DNA of 64,000 nucleotides from Cherax quadricarinatus (GCF_038502225.1 NC_091357.1:6754760-6818759); one strand, 5' to 3'. Shown: positions 32,501 through 41,462, numbered from the stretch's first letter. Made by a program: numbers and translations. Notes: a model not told the origin generated them from the letters alone.

Positions 32501-33179
32501 CAGGCTGACCACGAGGGACACCTCCAGCAGCAGCACCCTGGAGTCCACGAGAGAGATCTCCAGCAGCAGCACCCTGGAGTCCACGAGATAGATCTTCAGC
32601 AGCAGCACCCTGGAGTCCACGAGATAGATCTTCAGCAGCAGCACCCTGGAGTCCACGAGAGTGACCTCCAGCAGCAGCACCCTGGAGTCCACGAGAGTGA
32701 CCTCCAGCAGCAGCACCCTGGAGTCCACGAGAGTGACCTCCAGCAATATAACCTTGAAGGCCACGAGGGTGACCACCTCCGTCAATATCACCCTGGAGGC
32801 CACGACCACGAGGGTGACCTCCAGCAATATAACCTTGAAGGCCACGAGGGTGACCTCCTCCGTCAATATCACCCTGGAGGCCACGACCACGAGGGTGACC
32901 TCCAGCAATATAACCTTGAAGGCCACGAGGGTGACCTCCTCCGTCAATATGACCCTGGAGGCCACGACCACGAGGGTGACCTCCTCCGTCAATATGACCC
33001 TGGAGGCCACGACCACGAGGGTGACCTCCTCCGTCAATATGACCCTGGAGGCCACGACCACGAGGGTGACCTCCTCCCTCAATATCACCCTGGAGGCCAC
33101 GACCACGAGGGTGACCTCTGAAAGCACCATCATAGATGCCTTTTAAAATTAACAAAAACAAATATATCTTAAAATTCAT
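29553..33179 (-). CDS. Secreted/membrane acidic-repeat coiled-coil protein, 1,208 aa, unknown family
   Basis: A single open frame starts at ATG 33179 and is the only strong gene candidate here. Residues 1-20 (MNFKIYLFLLILKGIYDGAF) look like a signal peptide. Residues about 20-224 are Gly/Arg/His-rich repeats (GHPRGRGLQG, later AAAGGHSRGLQG). Residues about 225-269 are a Tyr-rich linker. Residues about 270-815 are acidic repeats (DSDWDELSDD, DSDSDDELSG). Residues about 820-1185 are coiled-coil, including three near-identical 90-residue modules with CIGHVKKC. The last 16 residues (YPVMGILYVLAAIKIL) are hydrophobic. Repeat units are 30, 33 or 36 bp and keep frame, unlike the neighbouring satellites, and another copy begins at 63982; both support coding. 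Known acidic Asp/Ser repeats bind calcium in mineralised matrices, but that role here is only an inference. A GPI-anchor signal is an alternative reading of the C-terminus. No homologue is recognised. Confidence 0.75.
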   Translation of the reverse strand: MNFKIYLFLLILKGIYDGAFRGHPRGRGLQGDIEGGGHPRGRGLQGHIDGGGHPRGRGLQGHIDGGGHPRGRGLQGHIDGGGHPRGLQGYIAGGHPRGRGLQGDIDGGGHPRGLQGYIAGGHPRGRGLQGDIDGGGHPRGLQGYIAGGHSRGLQGAAAGGHSRGLQGAAAGGHSRGLQGAAAEDLSRGLQGAAAEDLSRGLQGAAAGDLSRGLQGAAAGGVPRGQPGTVVRDEYHYDTMVQGADHRPYQYQSSSLEVLERWDQLLQDSAMDELSDDSDWDELSDDSDWDELSDDSDWDELSDDSDWDELSDDLGWDELSDDSDWDELSDDSDWDELSDDSDWDELVLDDSDWDELVLDDSDWDELVLDDSDWDELVLDDSDWDDELSDDSDWDELSDDSDWDELVLDDSDWDDELSDDSDWDELSDDSDWDELVLDDSDWDDELSDDSDSDDELSDSDDERLGDSDWDDELSDDSDWDELVLDDSDWDELVLDDSDWDELSDDSDWDELVLDDSDWDELVLDDSDWDDELSDDSDSDDELSDSDDERLGDSDWDDELSDDSDWDDELSDDSDSDDELSGDSDSNDELSGDSDSDDELSDDSDSNDELSGDSDSDDELSDDSDSDDELSDDSDSNDEFSGDSDSDDELSDDSDSDDELSDDSDTDDELSDDSDSDDELSDDSDSDDELSDDSDSDDELSGDSDSDDELSGDSDSDDELSGDSDSDDELSDDSDSDDELSGDSDSDDELSGDSDSDDELSGDSDSDELSGDSDSDDELSGDSDSDDELSGDSDSDDELSGDSDSDDDSSDDDSSDELSESLSYDKESLNKIENTIQQCESRTGILRKVENDLFECRREGHVQKVRNAELHADLVDLKFLVKELQDETQLASNQLYEMDQKYSTLNAAHSAALDKHEVCIGHVKKCRHHLVNTLQGTLKKENLRFHMDQLNEDYKRNAELHADLVDLKFLVKELQEETQLASNQLYEMDQKYSTLNAAHSAALDKHEVCIGHVKKCRHHLVNTLQGTLKKENLRFHMDQFNEDYKRNAELHADLVDLKFLVKELQEETQLASNQLYEMDQKYSTLNAAHSAALDKHEVCIGHVKKCRHHLVNTLQGTLKKENLPPNMDQLNDDYKKLKLDTDKSIRVIQLEIDDLTSHLKNVEYKYVQAGIEVKILKAQNEELRKEIRGSYWPVQYPVMGILYVLAAIKIL
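29783..30592 (-). repeat. Three 270-bp tandem coding modules in the coiled-coil region
   Basis: Three copies of a 90-codon module (starting NAELHADLVDLKFLV, ending near DQLNEDYKR) follow head to tail with only a few base differences, such as rtt at the Leu/Phe codon, gccaac against gccagc, and atcttg against tcttgc. The exact multiple of three and near identity at synonymous sites show recent duplication or conversion within a gene. Confidence 0.9.
30733..32373 (-). repeat. Coding acidic repeat array (Asp/Ser/Glu/Trp)
   Basis: Units of 27-36 bp encode DSDWDELSDD, DSDWDELVLDD or DSDSDDELSGD. The Trp-containing type dominates the N-terminal half and the Trp-free type the C-terminal half. All length variants are multiples of 3 and no stop is introduced over 1.6 kb. 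Ser/His-rich readings of the opposite strand are shadows. Confidence 0.85.
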
Positions 33180-33300
33180 TTTGTTGTAATTAATAAAAAT
33201 ATTTTTTATGTATTTAAGTTAGAGCTGAGAGAGAGAGAGAGTTGCAAGTGGTGGAGATAGAGCTGGAAACTTGAAGTATGGAGCTCTATCAAGCTCAACA
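33180..33300 (-). promoter_or_regulatory. Conserved upstream region of the acidic coiled-coil gene
   Basis: These 121 bp are identical by eye to the region preceding the second copy (63861-63981). On the coding strand they read atagagctccatac, then (ct)7 followed by cag at 33227-33225, then an AT-rich leader with aatacataaaaaatatt and acaacaaaATG. The (ct)n-cag is a good candidate 3' splice acceptor, which would leave a 45-nt leader in the coding exon; alternatively it is an initiator-like tcag with a short 5' UTR. Confidence 0.45.
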
Positions 33301-33514
33301 CCTGTGTTTATGACAGTCATCTCAGGCAGAGCTAGAGCTAGAGCCTCGGTCTTCCAGGGAGTGGCACTTCATGTATATGGAGCTGTCCTCTCCTTCCTCG
33401 AATCAAACCTGATTACACCTCACCCTGCATTCCCCAGGCGTTGTAATGAGTGTGTAAGTACACAAAATATAAGTGTATACTAAGTGTGTATTGAGTCACT
33501 GTTTATTGGATGTA

Positions 33515-33600
33515 TTGTACTCACCTATATGTGGTTGCAGGGGTCGATTCACAGCTCCTGGCCCCGCCTCTTCGCTGGTCACTACTAGGTCCACTCTTCC
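33515..33600 (-). mobile_element. LINE-C 3' tail fragment
   Basis: tactcacctatatgtggttg, ggggtcgattcacagctcc and ggccccgcctcttcgctgg are the reverse of the LINE-C tail at 58900-58985 and 44970-45060. It lies in the 515-bp block missing from the right arm, so its insertion may explain part of that difference. Bases 33601-33815 are drifting tgtatactgagtgt-like repetition. Confidence 0.7.
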
Positions 33601-33811
33601 CTTAGTATATGTATACTGAGGAAATGCTTAACATGTATATTGAGTTTTTACTGAGTGTAAATGTATTCTCAGGATGTGTAAATGTATAGTGTATACCGAG
33701 GGTGAGTATTGCGAGTAATTTTATACAGAGTGAAAGTGTGCACTAAGAGTGTATACCGTGTTTGAGTGTATACTGAGTGTAATTGTATACAGGGTATAAG
33801 TGTGTATTGAA

Positions 33812-33815
<4 letters not shown>

Positions 33816-33875
<60 letters not shown>
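33816..33875. repeat. (TA)n microsatellite
   Basis: About 30 TA copies, shorter and interrupted in the right arm (63833-63860). Confidence 0.95.
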
Positions 33876-33882
<7 letters not shown>

Positions 33883-33895
33883 TTTTTTTTTTTTT

Positions 33896-33932
33896 AACAA
33901 GTCGGCCGTCTCCCACCGAGGCAGGGTAAACC
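33896..33932 (-). mobile_element. Edge of element B subfamily
   Basis: aacaagtcggccgtctccc and accgaggcagggtaa form the terminal word of the B subfamily, as at 11428. The mirrored copy is at 63789-63825. Confidence 0.65.
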
Positions 33933-33961
33933 CCCCCCCCAAAAAAAATAAGAAAATCCAC

Positions 33962-34258
33962 TCCTGCTTATTACTGTCTGCATTATCCACTCATATTACT
34001 GTCTGCATTATCCACTCATATTACTGTCTGCATTATCCACTCATATTACTGTCTGCATTACCCACTCATATTACTGTCTGCATTATCCACTCATATTACT
34101 GTCTGCATTATCCACTCATATTACTGTCTGCATTATCCACTCATATTACTGTCTGCATTATCCACTCATATTACTGTCTGCATTATCCACTCATATTACT
34201 GTCTGCATTATCCACTCATATTACTGTCTGCATTACCCACTCATATTACTGTCTGCAT
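33962..34258 (+). repeat. 25-bp array (about 12 copies), left arm
   Basis: The unit is tattactgtctgcattatcc plus actca. It is the reverse of the 2.3-kb array at 61463-63790. Confidence 0.95.
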
Positions 34259-34622
34259 TCAGGAAGACACCTACTTTCTCTTCTTCAGGAAGACACCTAC
34301 TTTCTCTTCTTCAGGAAGACACCTACTTTCTCTTCTTCAGGAAGACACCTACTTTCTCTTCTTCAGGAAGACACCTACTTTCTCTTTTTCTGGAAGACAC
34401 CTACTTTCTCTTTTTCAGGAAGACACCTACTTTCTCTTTTTCAGGAAGACACCTACTTTCTCTTTTTCAGGAAGACACCTACTTTCTCTTTTTCAGGAAG
34501 ACACCTACTTTCTCTTCTTCAGGAAGACACCTACTTTCTCTTTTTCAGGAAGACACCTACTTTCTCTTTTTCAGGAAGACACCTACTTTCTCTTCTTCAG
34601 GAAGACACCAGCTTTCTTTTCT
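34259..34622 (+). repeat. 26-bp array (about 14 copies), left arm
   Basis: The unit is aggaagacacctactttctc plus ttcttc or ttttt variants. The reverse partner is 60899-61462 with about 22 copies. Confidence 0.95.
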
Positions 34623-34633
34623 TCAAGACTTAA

Positions 34634-35104
34634 AGCCTTTTTTTGTTTTTTAGTGGCTCTACGTATAAATGTTACTTGGTGGGAGGGAAGGATATAAACA
34701 CAAAAATAATTGAAGAAATGGAGCGTTGGAGAAGCAATGCTTTTCGGAAATTTCCGTGATCTGCAATCTGCATGAGATACGTCAGTGCTTCTCCCAGGGG
34801 TCCGAGGCCCCCACCCTGAGAACTTTTATCCCCCGCGCCCCTTCGGGTTCACGGCCCATAGATTAAGAATCAATAGCTAGAAGAAATGACGTACTGCCAA
34901 CAAGTATGAAAAAAAGAATTATAGAACATTTTATTGGGACATTTTGACTCTATATAGAGCTCTACCTAGAGCATGAATTCCAGGCGAAATGCTGCAGCAA
35001 GTGAAACTTGCTGCAGCAAGTCTTTAGCTACATTTCTTTCTGTTTTCGACTACTGTGAGCTAACATAATGCTGACAGTATAGATGTAGTGTCCGTACTTA
35101 CGAG
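34634..35104. other. No recognised feature
   Basis: Unique-looking sequence just inside the inverted duplication breakpoint. gtgaaacttgctgcagcaag contains a short palindrome near 35000. Confidence 0.45.
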
Positions 35105-35832
35105 TGTTCCGACGCATTATATCGAACATGACTCCGACGCATTATATCGAACATGACTCCGACACAATATATCGAACATGACTCCGACACATTATATCGA
35201 ACATGACTCCGACACATTATATCGAACATGACTCCGACACATTATATCGAACATGACTCCGACACATTATATCGAACATGACTCCGACACATTATATCGA
35301 ACATGACTCCGACACATTATATCGAACATGACTCCGACACAATATATCGAACATAACTCCGACACATTATATCGAACATGACTCCGACACATATCGAACA
35401 TGACTCCGACACATATCGAACATGACTCCGACATATCGAACATGACTCCGACACATTATATCGAACATGACTCCGACGCATTATATCGAACATGACTCCG
35501 ACACAATATATCGAACATAACTCCGACACATTATATCGAACATGACTCCGACACATATCGAACATGACTCCGACACATATCGAACATGACTCCGACATAT
35601 CGAACATGACTCCGACACATTATATCGAACATGACTCCGACGCATTATATCGAACATGACTCCGACACAATATATCGAACATGACTCCGACACAATATAT
35701 CGAACATGACTCCGACACAATATATCGAACATGACTCCGACACAATATATCGAACATAACTCCGACACATTATATCGAACATGACTCCGACACATATCGA
35801 ACATGACTCCGACACATATCGAACATGACTCA
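35105..35832 (+). repeat. 25-bp minisatellite (about 30 copies) with 164-bp higher-order unit
   Basis: The unit is cgacacattatatcgaacat plus gactc, with 22- and 20-bp short forms. The short form cgacatatcgaac appears at about 35430 and 35594, 164 bp apart, with the same order of five other forms between, so a seven-unit block was duplicated. Confidence 0.95.
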
Positions 35833-35924
35833 ACTGGCTCAATCCTGAGTCACTGTACAAAATCTCGCTCTGCAGGAACAACGAGTCCATAAATGAATAT
35901 GATAATGGTTTGCATTACCGACAA

Positions 35925-36125
35925 GTTGATAAGCAAGTCATATGTGCAACAGTTAGGTATCTTTATTCCGAAACGTTTCGCCTACACAGTAGGCTTTTCG
36001 GTCGAGTACAGAAAAGGCAGCGGAAGCAGTAGAGACGTAGAGACAATGTAACCAGTCCATCACGCTTGAAGATGTAGTTTCGAGGTGGTCAGTCCCTCAC
36101 CCTGGAGAATTTTTGCTCCATATCC
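35925..36125 (-). mobile_element. P2 PLE terminal copy (one arm)
   Basis: catatgtgcaacagttaggt, ccgaaacgtttcgcc, tacacagtaggc (35970-36002) and the internal words cagtccatca and ggtggtcagtccctca. The stem is intact, but the box reads ccgaaaag instead of ctgaagaag. Bases 36126-36214 are unassigned. Confidence 0.7.
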
Positions 36126-36214
36126 TGGAATAATGCCAAGTTGAAGCAACATATATACTGTCAAAGGTGAGGTGCACATGATTTTGACGACTGGACAGGA
36201 GCAGCCCACTAGTA

Positions 36215-36370
36215 GAGTCCTAACCATAACTTTTAAAGGAGTGGACCGGTAAATCAGAGGCCTCGGTCAGATGACCAAAAGCTCCAGCGGCGGGTCGGCA
36301 TACGACTAAGACCCGCGTCAGGAAACACTTGCCATGTTTCCTGACAAATCTTACCTAACGTAACTTCGCT
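36215..36370 (+). mobile_element. Interspersed element R, copy 3
   Basis: acttttaaaggagtggaccg, cagatgaccaaaagctcc, gacccgcgtcaggaaaca and tcctgacaaatcttacc. Confidence 0.7.
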
Positions 36371-36603
36371 CTGCATATTCTCTATTTAAACCTGGAGATC
36401 ATCTTGACTCATCTGAGTAAACACTAGACCCAACCCTGTCAACTTGCAACCTTCTAAGTAGCGTACTGCCCACGGGCCGTAGTTCCAGAGGTAGATTAAC
36501 CTTTTGGGGAAGAGGAGGCTGGCAGATATGGATTTTCCATGCACTGGCAGTTACTAGGTGCCACCACCTAGTAGCTTCCATTACCTGTTAAAAATGGCTT
36601 TGA
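36371..36603. other. No recognised feature
   Basis: ctagtaggtgccaccaccta-like short palindromic text near 36555. No gene. Confidence 0.4.
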
Positions 36604-36830
36604 AAACCGACAAGTTGAAGAGACTTTTGCAACATTTTGGAATCTTTATTGAGGAAACACGTCACTAGCCAGTGGCTTCTTCATTCCAATACAGAGAAGA
36701 ATGGTGGAAGAATGAGGTAATCAGTCCCTTAGCCTGGAGTCGATGTGTTCACTCAACCATCTTGATCGATGGAGTGGTTGGCGAAACGCTCCCTCAATAA
36801 ACATTCCAAAATGTTGGACAAATGTTTCAG
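36604..36830. mobile_element. P2 PLE foldback, diverged
   Basis: Arms gcaacattttggaatcttta (left) and aaacattccaaaatgttgg (right) with cores gaggaaacacgtc and ggttggcgaaacgct, and the shared centre gtaatcagtcccttagcctg. Same architecture as 10014-10345. Confidence 0.7.
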
Positions 36831-36867
36831 TTCTTCAAGGAACCACTGAGTACACCCACTCACTAAC

Positions 36868-36925
36868 ATCATAATCATAATCAAGCGCTAAACCCAGAAG
36901 GGCACCAAGATAGCAGGATCGGATA
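36868..36925 (-). mobile_element. SINE-A fragment
   Basis: ataatcataatcaagcgct-aaaccc is the reverse of the SINE-A word gggtttagcgctt-gattat. Confidence 0.5.
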
Positions 36926-37263
36926 TCAATAAAGGTTGAGAACCATCACGTGGCACCGGCCTCTTCAAGGAGTGCAACTCCCAGGCTTAAGTGCCAACCT
37001 GTGTTCCAATTTACAGACATCATTTTGTTCCTCCTGAGACCTTCCTCATAATTCTACCCAAAACGATACTCACCATAATGACAGTGGTAATGAAATGAAT
37101 GTGGGAGGAAATGAGGAGGAGGAGGAGGAGGGGGGATGAAGAGGGAAGTGGAGTACGTAAAGAGATGGGGAAGGTGAGATAGAAGGTGGGGTGAATTTGG
37201 AGGGTGGTGAAGTGTGTATATGGAGGGGATGGGGAGGTTGTACAAGGTGGGAAAGGCGGTGGG
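36926..37263. other. G-rich spacer
   Basis: 37105-37250 is gga/ggtg-rich. Proline-rich minus-strand frames are by-products. Nothing recognised. Confidence 0.5.
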
Positions 37264-37499
37264 GTGAGTGAGATTAGATCAATTTTACTGCTGAAGTGGC
37301 TAGTTTATTGTGCACCCCACATCCACTCTGTGGAGGGTCGCACAAGATTATATGGATACACATAAGGCCTAGGAACTAGGCCCCAGAAGGGTTAACAGGA
37401 GTACATCTGGGTTTATATCTACAGGTCACTTATCTGTTAAAAGCAAATTTAGGAAATTTTCGAATATGTCTGGTACATTATTTTCACTAATAAGATATC

Positions 37500-37739
37500 T
37501 TAACATGTCGCATAAGTTATTATACTATCTTTGTATTCCTCAAAAAGTGGACAATTAAGTAGACAGTGTTCAAGATAGTGACCATAGGGCTGGCCACACA
37601 CTTTGCATTTGGTTTGATCATCATCTGTGTGTCTGTCAAACTGCCACAAGTACTTGTAACCAAGCCTAAGCCTGGCTACTACACCAGTCAGTCTGTTCAC
37701 ATTGCAAGTTGCTCCATACATATACTTATCTACGTTCAT
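37500..37739 (-). pseudogene. LINE-B C-terminal Cys/His knuckle
   Basis: The frame reads LTGVVARLRLGYKYLW, then CKVCGQPYGHYLEHCLLNC, a C-x2-C-x5-H-x3-H-type knuckle common at the C-terminus of RNase H LINEs. It is separated from the RNase H frame by a stop or frameshift near 37760. Confidence 0.7.
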
Positions 37740-37765
37740 GTTATCATAGTGGGTTATAGATCTAC

Positions 37766-38407
37766 TCAGGCTTCTAACTTCATTACTATAACATTCAGTT
37801 TCATTATTTGTCTCCTTATATTATTCCTAATGCTAGACACAGATATACCAAAGTTATATTTTACATTCTCTTTCAGGGTACTCTTCTTGGCTAACATATC
37901 AACTTTATCATGAAGGAGTAATCCAATGAGTGATGGGATCCACAGCAATTGTCCATTAATTCCCTTTTCCCGGATTTTTGAGTATGTATACCTGGCTTCT
38001 CCACTGAGCATGTTGTTAGAGTCATTATATGAGTCAGGAGCCTTCAATGATGACACATAATCAGTAATGATGATAGTCAAGTTAGTGTCATCAGTTGACT
38101 TTAGCGCCATTAGGATGGCAAACAATTCAGTTTGCAGTGTAGACGCCCAGTTGTTAATTCTTATGCGTAGTTCAACAAATTTATTATCGATCTTAACTAG
38201 GGAGGTGACAACAAGAGCAGCTGCAGCCCTGCCAGAAGACTCCTGTTGAGATTCATCAGTGTATATAACTTGTGATAACTTATTACTACCAGCTAGGTGA
38301 GAAATTTCTTCTTGAGGAGTTGCTGTAACAAGTGATTTAAGGAAGTGATTACTAGCAATGAGCTTCTTGTGAGGGTAATGCAGGTATGTGATATTAAATG
38401 AGCACAT
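37766..38407 (-). pseudogene. LINE-B RNase H domain
   Basis: A 213-codon open frame contains QVIYTDES (first Asp), STLQTELFAILMALK (Glu), TIIITDYVSSLKA (second Asp) and LLWIPSLIGLLLHDKVDMLA (last Asp). The four acidic positions of RNase H appear present, but the His normally found in WIPSHIG is Leu and the Ser after TD is Tyr. It would have removed RNA from the cDNA hybrid during retrotransposition. Probably inactive and certainly separated from its RT. Confidence 0.8.
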
Positions 38408-38470
38408 CTTCCATGGAGGGCGAAATGTTCCTGTTGTCTACAGTGATACAGTTCATACAGGTTATAAAAC

Positions 38471-38752
38471 TTAATATAACTGCATTACTTTCATAATCCA
38501 TTTAGATCTGTGTGTGTTTACTTCTAGACATTTAGTAAGATTCATAGTGACAGTGTCTGGTTCATTTCTTAACATTCTAATACCGAGTACACTGTTAATC
38601 TCAATAATCCCATCACTGATACTAGAGATATCAACCTTCTTCCTCATGTTAAGAACCTTCGTAGATTTGGGACAGCCAAGAATAATTCTGAGAGCTTCAT
38701 TTTGCATTAAGACCAAGGGCAGGAGAGAATTTTCACTAGGTAATATCAACAT
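38471..38752 (-). pseudogene. LINE-B post-RT segment
   Basis: The open frame reads LVLMQNEALRIILGCPKSTK and TMNLTKCLEVNTHRSK. The LQN-ALR-ILG-PKST block is typical of the thumb/connection region between RT and RNase H in this type of LINE. Bases 38408-38470 carry the frame break. Confidence 0.7.
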
Positions 38753-38770
38753 GGGAGCAGCATAATCAAG

Positions 38771-39017
38771 GACCTAACATAGGCTATGTATACCAGTCTC
38801 ACATTACCACCAAACTGGGGTTGTAGCCAGCAAAAATCTGGAGAGCTGTGTTATGATGGATTTATTGAAGGGTTCGTCTACACAAAGATATGTACAGGAA
38901 AGACGGACAAACGTGAGGTTTTTGTCCCCACTGGAGCAGCCACCTTACATGTCCACTGTGGATAAGAGACTGACATTTTTTGGGGTTATCCCAGATAATT
39001 TACACATGTTAAACCAT
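38771..39017. other. No recognised feature
   Basis: Possible remnants of a LINE 5' region, but I see no conserved motif. Confidence 0.4.
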
Positions 39018-39190
39018 GCAAAATACCCACTGTGGAAAAAAAACCAGTGAAATTCCAAGTGCTTTCGTGATGTCTCACATTATCAGGGACATTAATGTGT
39101 GAAATCACGATAGTACTTGGAATTTCACTATTTTTCTCACAGTGGCTATTTTGCATATTGTGATATCACGTTTACTGTGATTTTATTGCA
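39018..39190. repeat. Foldback (MITE-like) element, copy 2
   Basis: cccactgtggaaaaaa and ttctcacagtggctatttt arms around agtgctttcgtgatgtctc and gtgaaatcacgatagtact. Pairs with 3750-3875, including the right flank attgtgatatcac. Confidence 0.7.
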
Positions 39191-39204
39191 TGTATATGTA
39201 TATA

Positions 39205-39460
39205 AATATTCAACAGCCTCCCAGTATACATAAGGGGGATTACCAATAGACCCCTGACTATCTTCAAGGAGGAGCTGGACGAGCACTTAAGTCAGTACCT
39301 GACCAGCCGGACTGTGGTTTGTACGTCGGTTTACGTGCGGCCAGCAGTAATAGCCTGGTTGATTAGACCCTGATCCACCACGAGTCCTGGTCTCAGACCA
39401 GGCCTCGGGGGCACTGACCCCAGAAACCCTCTCCAGGTAGACTCCAGGTATTATGAGTAC
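39205..39460 (+). mobile_element. LINE-A 3' end, copy 3
   Basis: Starts mid-ORF with NSLPVYIRGITNRPL, then SVPDQP-like and LRAASSNSL-like text, and ends gtagactccaggta. 5' truncated, as expected for LINE insertions. Confidence 0.75.
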
Positions 39461-39489
39461 CTGTACCTAAATAAACTTACTGCCCTCAG

Positions 39490-39650
39490 CTGCTACTTGG
39501 ATGGATAATGAAGTTTAAACTCTATCGACTACACGAGCTTAATTAAGGCCGCGTGTATCGTATTAGCCACTCAGTCAAGGACACTTTAATCCCTCGAATA
39601 GGGATTGAATAGGGATTAAGAGATATATACACCACTCAGTGTATACATCC
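39490..39650 (+). mobile_element. Interspersed element S, copy 2
   Basis: gtttaaactctatcgactac, acgagcttaatt, tttaatccctcgaat and cagtgtatacatcc parallel 7090-7235. Confidence 0.5.
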
Positions 39651-39745
39651 TTGTCTTAAGATAAGCTTTAGTTAAGAAAATCTACAAAGATTTTAAACGG
39701 TAATACATATTTATACACTAGTTCTGAAGGCATATGGATGTTGTA

Positions 39746-39751
<6 letters not shown>

Positions 39752-39781
<30 letters not shown>
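39752..39781 (+). repeat. (AAT)n microsatellite
   Basis: About ten copies. Confidence 0.95.
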
Positions 39782-39782
<1 letters not shown>

Positions 39783-40789
39783 GTTATTACCACGATACAT
39801 AATTTTTAAACTGGATGACATTCAACAATACACATTGACAGTAGATAGACAGATAGCCAGTGGTAGATACCACTAGTTGGATACCCTCTGGTAGATGGAA
39901 CCAGTTAGCCTGTGGTAGATAGCCCCTGGTATACCTGGAGAGGATTTCGGAGGTCAATGCCGTAGATAACCTCTGGTAGATAACCCTTATTAGATAGCCC
40001 CTGGTGTCGTGGGGGTTCGTCAAGGAGATATGGGAGTAAGAAATACACACATTGGATGTCTTGGAGGAGTATAATTAAGAGAGTCTTGAGTAGCCCAGGC
40101 CTGCCATCGAGTCTAAGCCTACAACTGAACTGAGAGGGGCCTCTGGCCTACTGCCCACATATGATGGATCTCGTGACGTCACGGCTAGCAAGGGAGCAGA
40201 TCTTTACAGATCTGTAACGTAGCTGGAATTATCTAAGAATAACACACAGTACATAGTAACACTACTAACACTGGAAGCTAGCTCCTGGAAGATAGCTCCT
40301 GGAAGCTAGCTCCTGGTAGATAGCCCCCTGGTAGATTCTGCATATTTAACCTGCTGTAACCCATTAAAGTCAAACAAGTACCTGACCGTCAGTACAGTGA
40401 ACTTTCAGAGTGTACACACCGCACTGTGTGTGTATACTCAGGTCACGGATTCTGGTCTATAAGTTGTGATTACCCAAGCCAGCCCAAGGGACGGCAAAGT
40501 GGGAGAGTGGGTGAGAAGTGGGGGAGGGGGGGGAGGGAAGGAAGCTTCGAACCTACAGGACGCTGAATTCAGAGCGTGTATCAGGCGTAAATTAAAGGAT
40601 CGGCTGGTATCAGGTGGCATTCGACTCTCTATGTGCTGGAGGCCATCGACCTGAGCCTTACCAGATCCAGCCCAATTGTGCTACGAGGGGCGGAGACTTG
40701 CCCCGTCCAGGCGTCCAATCACAAGGCTTCTTATATAATCTATACCTCCGTTCCCTATTTTTTTTATCAAAACTGGATACAAGAGCAGT
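39782..40789. other. Mostly unassigned; loose ctggtagata repetition
   Basis: 39838-39995 and 40270-40335 share words such as cccctggtagatagc and cctggaagatagctcc. A B-box-like ggttcgaagc is present on the minus strand near 40538. The rest shows nothing recognisable. Confidence 0.45.
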
Positions 40790-41462
40790 GTGCTACTGCC
40801 CTATCCATGATAGTTACACAGTGGGAACACCAGCAGTGTGCTACTGCCCTATCCATGATAGTTACACAGTGGGAACACTAGCAGTGTGCTACTGCCCTAT
40901 CCATGATAGTTACACAGGGGGAACACTAGCAGTGTGCTACTGCCCTATCCATGATAGTTACACAGGGGGAACACTAGCAGTGTGCTACTGCCCTATCCAT
41001 GATAGTTACACAGTGGGAACACTAGCAGTGTGCTACTGCCCTATCCATGATAGTTACACAGTGGGAACACTAGCAGTGTGCTACTGCCCTATCCATGATA
41101 GTTACACAGGGGGAACACTAGCAGTGTGCTACTGCCCTATCCATGATAGTTACACAGTGGGAACACTAGCAGTGTGCTACTGCCCTATCCATGATAGTTA
41201 CACAGGGGGAACACTAGCAGTGTGCTACTGCCCTATCCATGATAGTTACACAGTGGGAACACTAGCAGTGTGCTACTGCCCTATCCATGATAGTTACACA
41301 GGGGGAACACTAGCAGTGTGCTACTGCCCTATCCATGATACCTACACAGTGGGAACACCAGCAGGGTGCTGCTACACTATTCTATATCATAGTTACACAG
41401 TGGGAACACCAGCAGTGTGCTGCTACACTATTCTATATGACAGTTACACAGTGGGAACATAA
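40790..41462 (+). repeat. 48-bp minisatellite (about 14 copies)
   Basis: The unit joins agcagtgtgctactgcccta, tccatgatagttacacag and tgggaacact. 48 is a multiple of 3, so one frame (16-residue AVCYCPIHDSYTVGTL) stays open for 282 codons. The last two units switch to a gctacactattctatat form, which also makes up the inverted partner at 47320-47640. I see no evidence of translation. Confidence 0.95.

Larger units (their letters stand above)
33161..34633 (+). repeat. Left arm of a large inverted duplication
   Basis: From the outer end inward: gene start and leader (33161-33300), a unique block absent from the other arm (33301-33815), (TA)n, the edge of element B, a 25-bp array, a 26-bp array and the tail gctttcttttcttcaagac. 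The last homologous base is about 34633. The partner is 60880-64000 in reverse. Confidence 0.85.
37264..38770 (-). mobile_element. LINE-B: RNase H-bearing LINE, 3' half
   Basis: On the minus strand, from 38752 downwards: a post-RT segment, an RNase H domain, a Cys/His knuckle and a 3' tail with ccccagaagg and aactaggcc. The order RT, RNase H, C-terminal knuckle is known from several RNase H-containing LINE clades. The RT itself is absent, so this copy is 5' truncated. A free copy of the tail is nested in LINE-A at 13400-13670. Confidence 0.8.

Noticed and set aside
30556..33121. Long plus-strand Ser-rich and His-rich frames (626 and 791 codons)
   Set aside because: They are antisense shadows of the acidic and Gly-rich repeats of the minus-strand gene, lack a signal peptide and end inside repeats.
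29553..33179. Large DNA-virus origin of the intronless gene
   Set aside because: Being intronless and repeat-rich is compatible with an integrated viral gene, but no viral core gene or recognisable viral domain is present in the window.
40614..41462. 282-codon frame with 16-residue CYCPIHDSYTVGT repeats
   Set aside because: The 48-bp unit is in frame by chance. The N-terminal part covers unrelated unique sequence and the inverted relative at 47165-47640 is broken.
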